Source: Methanosarcinales archaeon
Lineage (GTDB): Archaea; Halobacteriota; Methanosarcinia; DSM-18856; Methermicoccaceae
Direction of reading: 5' to 3'
Assembly (NCBI GenBank): GCA_003661015.1
Contig: QMVI01000037.1
Location: forward strand, 1-8,796
DNA length: 8,796 nt
The stretch's first letter is position 1. Every line of letters starts with the position of its first letter. The position numbers and the translations under genes were made by a program. Below, in pieces: positions 1-6,614 of the stretch. The notes under the pieces were generated by a model. It was given only the letters and a program-made list of their open reading frames with translations, searched no databases and was not told the DNA's origin.

Positions 1-1571
1 AACTCTGCTGCACACGTATCAACCATCTTGTACGTTGCCTTGATTCCATATGATAGTCTCAAATCTGTAATCTCTTCTCTCGACACACCAAGCAACCGTG
101 CTATATGTTCATCTGTAAAGCCCATTCTCTTTGCCTTCAAAAGCAGTTCTTTTGATGGTGGAAACCTTGAATTTTTGAGTTCCTCACCCATTCTCCTAAT
201 GTTATCTATTTTGCGTATGAAGAACGGGTCAATATCTGTGAGTTGGGCAACCTTATCCACACCCATCCCCATCTCAAGAGCATGATATATTGCGAAGAGA
301 CGAATGTCCATTGGGATTTTCAAATGATGCTCAACATCCAGACTCTCGTCCCACCAGCCAAGCTCCTTCCCTATTTCAAGGCACCTTACTGCCTTCATAA
401 ACGCTTCTTCAAGCGTACGCCCTATTGCCATCACCTCGCCAGTGCTCTTCATTGATGTTGTCAACGTCCTATCAGCCTGCTTGAACTTGTCAAAGGGCCA
501 GCGTGGAATTTTCACAACCACATAATCTATTGTAGGTTCAAAGGATGCAGGAGTCTGTTTTGTTACATCGTTCACTATTTCGTCGAGGTGCAAACCAATT
601 GCAATCTTCGCACTCACTCTCGCTATTGGATAGCCAGTGGCTTTTGAGGCGAGAGCAGATGACCTTGATACTCTGGGATTTACCTCCACCACCACATATC
701 TCCCTTCTTTTATGGCGAACTGAATGTTGCAACCTCCCTCTATTCTCAGAGCCCTTATGATTCGGAGGGAGGCATCTCTCAACATCTGGTGCTCCTCGTC
801 TGTCAGTGTCTGAGAAGGTGTGATAACTATTGAGTCTCCAGTATGTATGCCCATGGGGTCCATATTCTCCATATTACAAATCGTGATGCACGTGTCTTTT
901 CCGTCCCTCATCACCTCGTACTCGATTTCCTTCCAGCCAAGCACACTTTCTTCTACGAGGACTTGATGAATCATCGACCTCTTGAGTCCCTTTTCCACTA
1001 TATCCTTCAACTCCCCAACTGTACGGGCTATACCCCCTCCGAACCCACCGAGAGTGTAGGCAGGTCTTATTATGAGGGGGAGTCCAATCTCATCCGCAAA
1101 CTCAATAGCCTCATCCACAGAATAAACAGCCCTGCTTCTCGGCACGGGTTCGCCTATGCTCTCCAACATCCCTTTGAACAGTTGTCTATCCTCTGCCTGT
1201 CTTATTGCTTCAAGTGGTGTTCCAAGAAGCTCTACTCCATACTTCTCAAGAACGCCCATATCTGCAAGTGCAGACGATATGTTGAGACCTGTCTGTCCTC
1301 CAAGTCCTGCTATTATGCCATCTGGTCTCTCTTGCTCTATCACCCTCTCGACAATTTCAGGTGTGAGGGGTTCAATGTATACTTTGTCCGCCATCTCTGG
1401 GTCTGTCATGATGGTTGCTGGATTCGAATTCACAAGCACAACCTTAACACCCTCTTCTTTGAGTGCTCTACAAGCCTGACTGCCAGAGAAGTCGAATTCA
1501 GCAGCCTGCCCTATCACGATTGGACCTGAACCTATCAGAAGGACACTCTCAACATCCTCTCTTTTCGGCAT
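1..1571 (-). CDS. carB: Carbamoyl-phosphate synthase large subunit, N-terminal half (partial)
   Basis: CarB makes carbamoyl phosphate from bicarbonate, two ATP and ammonia supplied by CarA, feeding arginine and pyrimidine synthesis in the cytoplasm. The window holds 523 codons of a protein normally near 1060-1080 residues; the 3' end runs off at position 1. Visible parts are the pre-ATP-grasp region (VLLIGSGPIVIGQAAEFD near residue 10), the carboxyphosphate ATP-grasp domain (IIRPAYTL with a glycine loop at 175-180, then NPRVSRSSALASKATGYP near 300), and the start of the oligomerisation domain, ending in YKMVDTCAAE. No internal stop occurs. The ATG (1571-1569) overlaps the carA stop as TAATG, with GAGGTG at 1581-1586 nine bases upstream, so translational coupling to carA is likely. 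One oddity is Phe177 in the glycine-rich loop (GGFGGG), where Ser or Thr is usual. The identification is secure. Confidence 0.97.
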   Translation of the reverse strand, partial: MPKREDVESVLLIGSGPIVIGQAAEFDFSGSQACRALKEEGVKVVLVNSNPATIMTDPEMADKVYIEPLTPEIVERVIEQERPDGIIAGLGGQTGLNISSALADMGVLEKYGVELLGTPLEAIRQAEDRQLFKGMLESIGEPVPRSRAVYSVDEAIEFADEIGLPLIIRPAYTLGGFGGGIARTVGELKDIVEKGLKRSMIHQVLVEESVLGWKEIEYEVMRDGKDTCITICNMENMDPMGIHTGDSIVITPSQTLTDEEHQMLRDASLRIIRALRIEGGCNIQFAIKEGRYVVVEVNPRVSRSSALASKATGYPIARVSAKIAIGLHLDEIVNDVTKQTPASFEPTIDYVVVKIPRWPFDKFKQADRTLTTSMKSTGEVMAIGRTLEEAFMKAVRCLEIGKELGWWDESLDVEHHLKIPMDIRLFAIYHALEMGMGVDKVAQLTDIDPFFIRKIDNIRRMGEELKNSRFPPSKELLLKAKRMGFTDEHIARLLGVSREEITDLRLSYGIKATYKMVDTCAAE

Positions 1572-2650
1572 TAGAGCTCACACCTCACAACCTTATCAAA
1601 AAATGCTTCACTGTCATGTGGTCCGGGAGATGCCTCAGGATGGAACTGAACTGCCTTCACCATCAACTCGCGACACTCAACACCCTCAACCGTCCCATCA
1701 TTCAGATTCACATAGCTAACCTCAAGTCCTGTTCCATCCAACGAAAACTCATCAACAGCAAACCCATGGTTCTGGGAGGTTATCAATACCCTTCCCTCCA
1801 AATCCCTGACGGGCTGGTTGGCACCCCTGTGCCCAAATTTCAGTTTGTACGTATCACCTCCAAGCCCGAGAGAGATTATCTGATGTCCGAAACATATGCC
1901 GTACAGTGGAATCTGCCCTACAATCTCCTTCACACACCTTATGGCATTCGTTGCCCGTTTTGGGTCTCCAGGGCCGTTTGAAATTAGGAGGGCATCCACA
2001 TTGGTGTCAATGATTGCGTCTGGAGGAGTGTCTGCTGGAAACACATGAACTTCACACTCTCTTTTCAGAACATTCGTTATTATATTCCGTTTCACACCCA
2101 AATCGAGGATGCCTATTTTTTTATCACCTTTTCCAAGCACGTAATGTTCTGGGCAAGTAACATCCCTCACGAGTTCAAGTTCTGAAATCGTGGGATGTCG
2201 TCTGGCAAGCTTCACCGCCTCCTCGCCATCGAGGGAGTTCGTGATTATGCATGCTCTCAGAGTTCCATAACTCCTCAGCTTTATTGTCAATTCTCTGGTA
2301 TCCACACCCTCGATACAAACCTTTCCTTCTTTTTTGAGCCACTCTCTGAACGTTAGCTGGGAAGTGTAATGAGATGGGGACGGGCATGCTTCCCTCACAA
2401 CCACCGCCTCTGCCTTTATTCCATCTGACTGAAACTTCCTCCCACTCACACCATAGTTTCCTATGAGGGGATAAGTGAACATCAGAATCTGTCCTTTGTA
2501 CGATGGGTCAGTGAGTGCTTCTTCATAGCCGGTGAATTGGGTTGTGAATACAAGCTCTCCACAAACAACGCCCTCAGCCCCGACAGAACGGCCATACACT
2601 ATCGTGCCGTCCTCCAAACCCATCACAGAGTTGTGCATGGTGTGGTGCAT
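1571..2650 (-). CDS. carA: Carbamoyl-phosphate synthase small (glutaminase) subunit
   Basis: CarA hydrolyses glutamine and channels ammonia to CarB. The 359-residue product has the CarA-specific N-terminal domain (MGLEDGTIVYG, then FTGYEEALTDPSYKGQ) followed by a class I glutamine amidotransferase domain. The nucleophile Cys253 lies in YGICFGHQ, and the His337/Glu339 pair lies in QFHPEASPGPHD. NGPGDP and GHRGANQPV are also present. Length is normal for the family. I chose the ATG at 2650 because GAGGT (2658-2662) sits seven bases upstream; a TTG at 2668 has no ribosome binding site and adds only six unconserved residues. ATGs at 2638 and 2623 remain possible starts. The gene follows coaBC after 37 bases and its TAA overlaps the carB ATG, so it is probably expressed from the upstream operon promoter. 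No independent promoter is clear. Confidence 0.97.
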   Translation of the reverse strand: MHHTMHNSVMGLEDGTIVYGRSVGAEGVVCGELVFTTQFTGYEEALTDPSYKGQILMFTYPLIGNYGVSGRKFQSDGIKAEAVVVREACPSPSHYTSQLTFREWLKKEGKVCIEGVDTRELTIKLRSYGTLRACIITNSLDGEEAVKLARRHPTISELELVRDVTCPEHYVLGKGDKKIGILDLGVKRNIITNVLKRECEVHVFPADTPPDAIIDTNVDALLISNGPGDPKRATNAIRCVKEIVGQIPLYGICFGHQIISLGLGGDTYKLKFGHRGANQPVRDLEGRVLITSQNHGFAVDEFSLDGTGLEVSYVNLNDGTVEGVECRELMVKAVQFHPEASPGPHDSEAFFDKVVRCEL

Positions 2651-2657
2651 CCTACCA

Positions 2658-2662
2658 ACCTC
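2658..2662 (-). promoter_or_regulatory. Ribosome binding site deciding the carA start
   Basis: GAGGT on the minus strand, seven bases before the ATG at 2650. It favours that ATG over the TTG at 2668, which lies upstream of it. Confidence 0.65.
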
Positions 2663-2687
2663 TTCCAATTCTGATAAAAAGTTTTTC

Positions 2688-3848
2688 TTACATCAATCTG
2701 ACGAGCTCGCTTACCACATTGTAAGCAACTTCCTCCTTTGCTCCCTCAACAATCCTCCTCCTATCAGAGAGTATGATGACCCGATTGTAATCCTCCCCCA
2801 TTCTGAATCTGCCAACATCGTTCGCAACAACCATCAAGAGTGAATATTTCTCTTTTAGGTGGTTTGCCTCTTTCTCGAGTTCTTCATCGCTCACATGTGT
2901 CTCCGCTTTGAATCCAACAATGGGTAAGTCAGGAAAGCTTTTCCTTACCTCAGCAAGCACCTTTTTTGCTGGTTTGAGTTTTATTGTCAGTTCTCTATCA
3001 GAAGACAGCTTGCTTTCGAAATAAGATGGTACAAAGTCTGACACCGCCGCCGAGCAAATGAGTAAATCACACCCTTTTCCACACTCTTCCAAACAAGCGT
3101 TGAGCATATCTTCAACACTCTCAACATGTACGAATTTGAAGGGGATATCAAATGGTGGCGATACAGATGAAATCAGTACAACATCTGCTCCCCTCCTGTA
3201 CAGCTCAAAAGCTATTTCAATCCCTGTCTTCCCAGATGCTCTGCTTGTTATAACTCTCACCGGGTCGATTGGTTCGGTGGTCGCACCCGCTGTTATTACC
3301 ACCTTCTTCCCAGAAAGCTCTCCTCTCAGAATAGCCCTCTCAACCTCTAAAACTATTGTGGGGATGGGTGCAAGCTTCGCACTTCCCTCCCCAACCACTG
3401 GATTCACAAATTCAACCCCAAGTGATTTCAGCTTCTCGATGTTCTCAGCAAGGATTGGATTCTGAAACATCGATTCGTGCATTGCTGGAGCTATCAAAAC
3501 CGAGGAGGGAGATTTTAGGAAAGATGTTGCAAATGTTGTAATGGGGGTGTCTGCTATACCACACGCTATCTTGGATATCGTATTTGCAGTTGCTCGAGCG
3601 ATCAAAAATAAATCACATTCCATACACAGACTGACATGCTCAACCCCTCCTCCTATCTCACACACAACCACGTTCCCAGAAGCATATTCAAGGGCATTCG
3701 GATGTATTATTCTCTGAGCTTCCTCGCTCATCACACAGAAAACTTCTGCCCCTCTCCTTCTCAGCTCTCTGATGAGTTCGACACACTTCACTGCAGCTAT
3801 ACTTCCGCTCACCCCCACAACTATCTTCTTTCCCCCTAGTCGTTTCAT
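2688..3848 (-). CDS. coaBC: Bifunctional phosphopantothenoylcysteine decarboxylase / phosphopantothenate-cysteine ligase
   Basis: CoaBC catalyses two successive steps of coenzyme A synthesis: CTP-dependent joining of cysteine to 4'-phosphopantothenate (CoaB), and FMN-dependent decarboxylation of the product (CoaC). The 386-residue protein has the flavoprotein CoaC domain first: VGVSGSIAAVK at 11-21, the conserved His71 in EHVSL, ATANT at 86-90, PAMH at 121-124. The CoaB domain follows: ITAGATTEPIDPVR at 185-198, SAAVSDF at 266-272, KPAKK at 292-296, GFKAET at 312-317, ANDV at 342-345. Two positions look unusual. The flavin-domain motif reads IARATANT where APATANT is typical, and the CoaB loop reads ITSRASGKTG where Asn usually precedes the basic residue. 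The ATG at 3848 follows GGTGAT (3852-3857) and starts four bases after the HD gene. A GTG at 3887 lies inside the HD gene and adds unconserved residues. Confidence 0.96.
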   Translation of the reverse strand: MKRLGGKKIVVGVSGSIAAVKCVELIRELRRRGAEVFCVMSEEAQRIIHPNALEYASGNVVVCEIGGGVEHVSLCMECDLFLIARATANTISKIACGIADTPITTFATSFLKSPSSVLIAPAMHESMFQNPILAENIEKLKSLGVEFVNPVVGEGSAKLAPIPTIVLEVERAILRGELSGKKVVITAGATTEPIDPVRVITSRASGKTGIEIAFELYRRGADVVLISSVSPPFDIPFKFVHVESVEDMLNACLEECGKGCDLLICSAAVSDFVPSYFESKLSSDRELTIKLKPAKKVLAEVRKSFPDLPIVGFKAETHVSDEELEKEANHLKEKYSLLMVVANDVGRFRMGEDYNRVIILSDRRRIVEGAKEEVAYNVVSELVRLM

Positions 3849-3851
3849 ATC

Positions 3852-3857
3852 ATCACC
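3852..3857 (-). promoter_or_regulatory. Ribosome binding site deciding the coaBC start
   Basis: GGTGAT on the minus strand, overlapping the TGA stop of the HD gene and ending three bases before the coaBC ATG at 3848. The short spacing and overlap suggest coupled translation of the two genes. Confidence 0.55.
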
Positions 3858-5037
3858 ACAGTGTTTGCTGTACCGAAGAAGAGACACCTAAGATATCTTT
3901 TGCTTTCTTCGACACCCTATCCACATATTCTTTGGGAGAATAAACCCCCATCCTCCAACTCTCGATATGGGCTTTCTCGAGAGCTCTCACGAGAGGAGAT
4001 AACTCAAAGAGTTGCTTGAACTCCCCCTCTGCTATTTCGATCCTTGCTCTCTTCTCCTCCATTTCTGGGTATGGGGGAATGTCAACCAGAACGTTTTCTG
4101 GCTCAATTCCCGCCTCTTCAGCTATCTCATATGCCAATCTTCTCTCCCTCCCTCTATATTCAACCACATTTTCACCAACATCTTTCAGACCGACAAATAA
4201 CGCTCTCTTGTAGAGTCTTCTTCTCAGCACATCCTCAACAATCTTCTTACCCCTCATGCTCTCTAACAATTCCCAATCACACATCATCCTTGCCTCATTT
4301 GGTTTCAGCTCTTTTTCTTCGAGCATTTCTGAGAGAGCATAAGAGAGCATACAGCCGGCGATTCTCGGAACATGGTGAGCATATACTGTTGGATACATGA
4401 GGAACCTTGAAATGAGTAGGGACTCTCCCGCATGCAACCCCCCCTTGCCTATAACCACCCCACCATTTTTCAGAGCTATCTCGTGTAGGAGATGTTCCAC
4501 ATCAACAAGCCCATAACCCACTCCAGTATAGTACGCATCTCTCCTAAGATAGTCCATGCGGTCTAAATCTATTTCACTCGACAACAGAGGTCCAAACATA
4601 CCATTACCATGAACTATGTCTTCGATTACTTTAAGCGAGATACCATGGTCATTGAGTATGTCAGCCATCTCGCACCTTCCAAAAATTTTGAGTATGTCTG
4701 TGTGGTGGAGTCCATCATACCTGAAAAGGATATCTTCGAATGTATGTGAAAAGGGTGGATGCCCCACATCGTGAATCAAACATGCCAACCTAAAATCGAC
4801 GAGCTCATCTTCTGAGATGTCATCTAATCTCCTTGAAAGTCTTGATGCAAGATAATAAACCCCAAGAGAATGTTCAAACCGAGTATGATTGGCGCAAGGA
4901 TAAACGAGGGAACAAAATCCAAGCTGAGAGACTCTTCTCAAGCGTTGAAGTTGAGGAGAATCAAGTATTGATAGAGCAACCTCCTCAACTTCAACATGCC
5001 CATACAGAGAATCCCTTATAACGACTTTCTCCCCAAT
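3853..5037 (-). CDS. HD-superfamily phosphohydrolase (dGTPase/SAMHD1-like, COG1078 type) with apparent ATT start
   Basis: This is a metal-dependent phosphohydrolase of the group that includes dNTP triphosphohydrolases; the exact substrate cannot be read from sequence. Counting from the ATT at 5037 it has 394 residues. The first 45 residues (VVIRDSLYGHVEVEE, then SPQLQRLRRVSQLGF) match the usual family opening. The HD metal site follows: His56 in ANHTRFEHSLGV, His89-Asp90 in LIHDVGHPPFSHTFED, and the distal Asp in IDLDRMDYLRRDAYYTG (about residues 157-173). The first in-frame ATG, GTG or TTG is a TTG at 4941 (codon 33), which would delete the conserved opening. The codon before the ATT is TAA, so no longer frame exists. 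GGAGG (5048-5052) lies ten bases before the ATT. The start is therefore a non-standard ATT, or a TTG at 5036 with one G lost from the GGGG run. The gene follows the histone gene by 16 bases and precedes coaBC by four. Confidence 0.88.
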   Translation of the reverse strand: MGEKVVIRDSLYGHVEVEEVALSILDSPQLQRLRRVSQLGFCSLVYPCANHTRFEHSLGVYYLASRLSRRLDDISEDELVDFRLACLIHDVGHPPFSHTFEDILFRYDGLHHTDILKIFGRCEMADILNDHGISLKVIEDIVHGNGMFGPLLSSEIDLDRMDYLRRDAYYTGVGYGLVDVEHLLHEIALKNGGVVIGKGGLHAGESLLISRFLMYPTVYAHHVPRIAGCMLSYALSEMLEEKELKPNEARMMCDWELLESMRGKKIVEDVLRRRLYKRALFVGLKDVGENVVEYRGRERRLAYEIAEEAGIEPENVLVDIPPYPEMEEKRARIEIAEGEFKQLFELSPLVRALEKAHIESWRMGVYSPKEYVDRVSKKAKDILGVSSSVQQTLW

Positions 5038-5047
5038 TTATACTACT

Positions 5048-5052
5048 CCTCC
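5048..5052 (-). promoter_or_regulatory. Strong ribosome binding site for the HD-domain gene
   Basis: GGAGG inside AAAGGAGGAGT, directly after the histone stop codon. It is ten bases before the in-frame ATT at 5037 and eleven before an out-of-frame TTG at 5036. It supports initiation here rather than at the internal TTG at 4941. Confidence 0.65.
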
Positions 5053-5053
5053 T

Positions 5054-5293
5054 TTATCTTATGCCCCTGTAAACTCTCTCGTAGGCAAGTTCAACATCTT
5101 CTCCCCTGACGGTCTTCCTCTTTGCGTGATGTGCGAGTTTTATTGCTTCCTCTGCCACATCTCTTGCGTACATTTCGAGTATCTTTGCAAGCGTTGCTCT
5201 GCCACTTTCACTGACTCTCACTTTTCCTCCGCCTACTTCCCTAATTAACCTCTCAACAGATGCAAGGGGAATTATTGTCTTTCTCTTTGCCAA
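5054..5293 (-). CDS. Archaeal histone (histone-fold DNA-binding protein)
   Basis: A 79-residue histone-fold protein that should dimerise and wrap DNA. Helix 1 is about residues 9-20 (PLASVERLIREV), helix 2 about 29-56 (SGRATLAKILEMYARDVAEE onward), loop 2 holds the RKTV motif at 59-62, and helix 3 is about 63-75 (GEDVELAYERVY). It is some ten residues longer than classic archaeal histones such as HMfB, because of a basic start (MAKRKT), an extra-glycine first loop (GGGKVRVS) and a short basic C-terminus. The start is a TTG at 5293 with GAGGTG (5300-5305) six bases upstream; no better start is in frame. A TATA-like box lies at 5330-5337. The HD-domain gene follows after 16 bases, so the histone looks like the first gene of the HD, coaBC, carAB run. 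DNA-binding specificity is unknown. Confidence 0.94.
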   Translation of the reverse strand: MAKRKTIIPLASVERLIREVGGGKVRVSESGRATLAKILEMYARDVAEEAIKLAHHAKRKTVRGEDVELAYERVYRGIR

Positions 5294-5296
5294 TCA

Positions 5297-5328
5297 AACC
5301 ACCTCTTAAAAGAGATTTTAATGTGGTT
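5297..5328 (-). repeat. Nested inverted repeat over the histone transcription start and ribosome binding site
   Basis: Read on the plus strand, AACCAC (5297-5302) pairs with GTGGTT (5323-5328). Between them CTCTT (5303-5307) pairs with AAGAG (5310-5314) across two bases. The element lies between the TATA-like box and the start codon and covers the GAGGTG. It could be an operator or an RNA hairpin limiting histone translation; the sequence alone does not separate these, and chance remains possible. Confidence 0.4.
5300..5305 (-). promoter_or_regulatory. Ribosome binding site deciding the histone TTG start
   Basis: GAGGTG on the minus strand, six bases before the TTG at 5293. It partly overlaps the inverted repeat at 5297-5328. 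Confidence 0.65.
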
Positions 5329-5329
5329 G

Positions 5330-5337
5330 TATATAAT
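5330..5337 (-). promoter_or_regulatory. TATA-like box of the histone operon
   Basis: ATTATATA on the minus strand matches the archaeal TTTATATA consensus at 7 of 8 bases. Archaeal spacing (box centre about 26 bases upstream) places the transcript start near 5307, giving a leader of about 14 bases that just includes the GAGGTG. The flanking 106-base gap between hisS and the histone is very AT-rich and holds no gene. Confidence 0.55.
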
Positions 5338-5350
5338 ATTATCTATTTTT

Positions 5351-5366
5351 TGATTTATTGATTTAT
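5351..5366. repeat. Tandem TGATTTAT repeat in the AT-rich gap
   Basis: TGATTTAT occurs twice in direct succession, upstream of the histone TATA-like box and downstream of hisS. It may be only low-complexity AT-rich sequence. No transcript terminator with a T-run in the direction of hisS transcription is visible here. Confidence 0.3.
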
Positions 5367-5399
5367 TTTTAGATTTGGTAGTGATTAGATGGGTTAAGA

Positions 5400-6614
5400 T
5401 TATAAGTTGCGTACAAACTCAACAAGCTCATCAATGCTCAGCTTTGTCTGTTCTCCTGTCACCATATCTCTCAAACTCACGATTTTTTCTTTTCGCTCTC
5501 TCTCCCCCACTACAATGGCATACTTCGCTCCAATTGTGTTTGCTCTCTCAAGCTGTTCTCTGAGCTTTCTTCCCATAACATCAAGCTCAACTGAAAAGTT
5601 GCCATCCTGTTCTCTCAACAACTTTGATACCATTATCGCATAATCATACGCTCCAGCATTAACAACCACCAATTTGGTTTTCAGGGGGGATTCGAGGTTG
5701 CATATCTCCATCACCCTGTCAAATCCAATCCCAAACCCACAGCTCTCAATACTCTCTCCTCCAAATAATTCTGCAAGCGAATACGAACCGCCACCACACA
5801 CCTGATTCTCGGCACCAAGACCCTCTGCATACATCTCGAAAACTATGCCTGTATAGTATTCCAGCCCTCTCACAATACTGAAATCGATTTGATAGGGAAC
5901 TTCATAATACTCAAGCAGTTCCACAAGTTCTGAGAGGGTTTTCAATCCTTCACAAGGTGCAACATCTGATGCAACCTCAATCGCCTCGTGTGGTTCCATT
6001 GGAGAGAGAAGAGACTGAATGGATGAGAGAAGAGGCTCTTCAACATCGATGTTCGTCTCCTTCTTATCGATTTGTCTCATTACCTTTCTCTGCTGTTCCT
6101 TAGGGAGCTGAGAAAGGAGCTTGTTCATCACATCAAGATGGCTAAGTCGCACAGGGCATTCTAAACCCACGGTGCTGAGAATTGTGTGCGCAAGTGCTAT
6201 CGCCTCTGCATTCGCATATACCTCCGAGCCACCTATCAGCTCAACTCCGAACTGCCAGAACTCTCTGAACCTTCCTTTTTGAGGGCGCTCGTATCTGAAG
6301 CAGTTCCCAAAGTAATACAACCTCAACGGTTTTGGCTTTTTCTCCATCGATTCCACATACATCCTAATAACTGGCGCGGTAAGTTCTGGGCGGAGGGCAA
6401 GCTCTCTCCCTCCTTTATCTATGAATCCATACATCTCGTTCCTTATCTCTTCACCAGATTTTATCGTGAATAGCTCGATGTGTTCGAACGTTGGGGTGAG
6501 AACTTCCTCATATCCCCATCTTTCCACAATATCCCTCATTATCGACTCCACATAACGCCTCTTTCTCATCTCCTCTGGGTCAAAGTCCCTCGTTCCTCTT
6601 GGTCTCCTTATCAT
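5400..6614 (-). CDS. hisS: Histidine--tRNA ligase
   Basis: HisRS, a class II aminoacyl-tRNA synthetase, activates histidine with ATP and charges tRNA-His. The 404-residue protein opens with MIRRPRGTRDFDPEEM, the usual archaeal start. It has motif 1 near 39-49 (LTPTFEHIELF), ALRPELTAPVIRMY at 73-86, motif 2 from 106 (FRYERPQKGRFREFWQFG), the HisRS signature GLEYYTG at 250-256, and motif 3 GFGIGFDRV at 293-301. A C-terminal anticodon-binding domain follows from about 315 (VVVNAGAYDYA, then AKYAIVVGERE). All expected catalytic motifs are present at normal length. The ATG at 6614 overlaps the mptE stop (TGATG), with GGAGGT at 6621-6626 six bases upstream. A GTG at 6632 lies before that site and adds only six residues. 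It is probably co-transcribed and translationally coupled with mptE. Confidence 0.98.
   Translation of the reverse strand: MIRRPRGTRDFDPEEMRKRRYVESIMRDIVERWGYEEVLTPTFEHIELFTIKSGEEIRNEMYGFIDKGGRELALRPELTAPVIRMYVESMEKKPKPLRLYYFGNCFRYERPQKGRFREFWQFGVELIGGSEVYANAEAIALAHTILSTVGLECPVRLSHLDVMNKLLSQLPKEQQRKVMRQIDKKETNIDVEEPLLSSIQSLLSPMEPHEAIEVASDVAPCEGLKTLSELVELLEYYEVPYQIDFSIVRGLEYYTGIVFEMYAEGLGAENQVCGGGSYSLAELFGGESIESCGFGIGFDRVMEICNLESPLKTKLVVVNAGAYDYAIMVSKLLREQDGNFSVELDVMGRKLREQLERANTIGAKYAIVVGERERKEKIVSLRDMVTGEQTKLSIDELVEFVRNL

Noticed and set aside
843..1529. A 228-residue open frame on the plus strand across carB, and a 172-residue one at 1463-1981
   Set aside because: Both lie antisense to well-conserved carB and carA sequence, have low-complexity Ser/Leu/Pro/His-rich products, and lack a ribosome binding site or recognisable domain.
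3849..3887. GTG at 3887 as an upstream coaBC start
   Set aside because: It lies within the HD gene and adds 13 unconserved residues, while the ATG at 3848 has its own GGTGAT.
4939..4941. TTG at 4941 as the start of the HD-domain gene
   Set aside because: It would remove about 32 residues that match the conserved family opening, and it ignores the strong ribosome binding site at 5048-5052.
5035..5043. GTATAAATT as a TATA box for a promoter inside the histone-HD gap
   Set aside because: It would start transcripts inside the HD coding sequence at no usable in-frame start codon, and the string overlaps the region explained by the ribosome binding site and start.
5338..5399. Possible terminator, tRNA or small RNA in the AT-rich gap after hisS
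   Set aside because: No stable hairpin, no T-run in the direction of hisS transcription and no tRNA-like pattern; the sequence is simple AT-rich DNA with a short tandem repeat.
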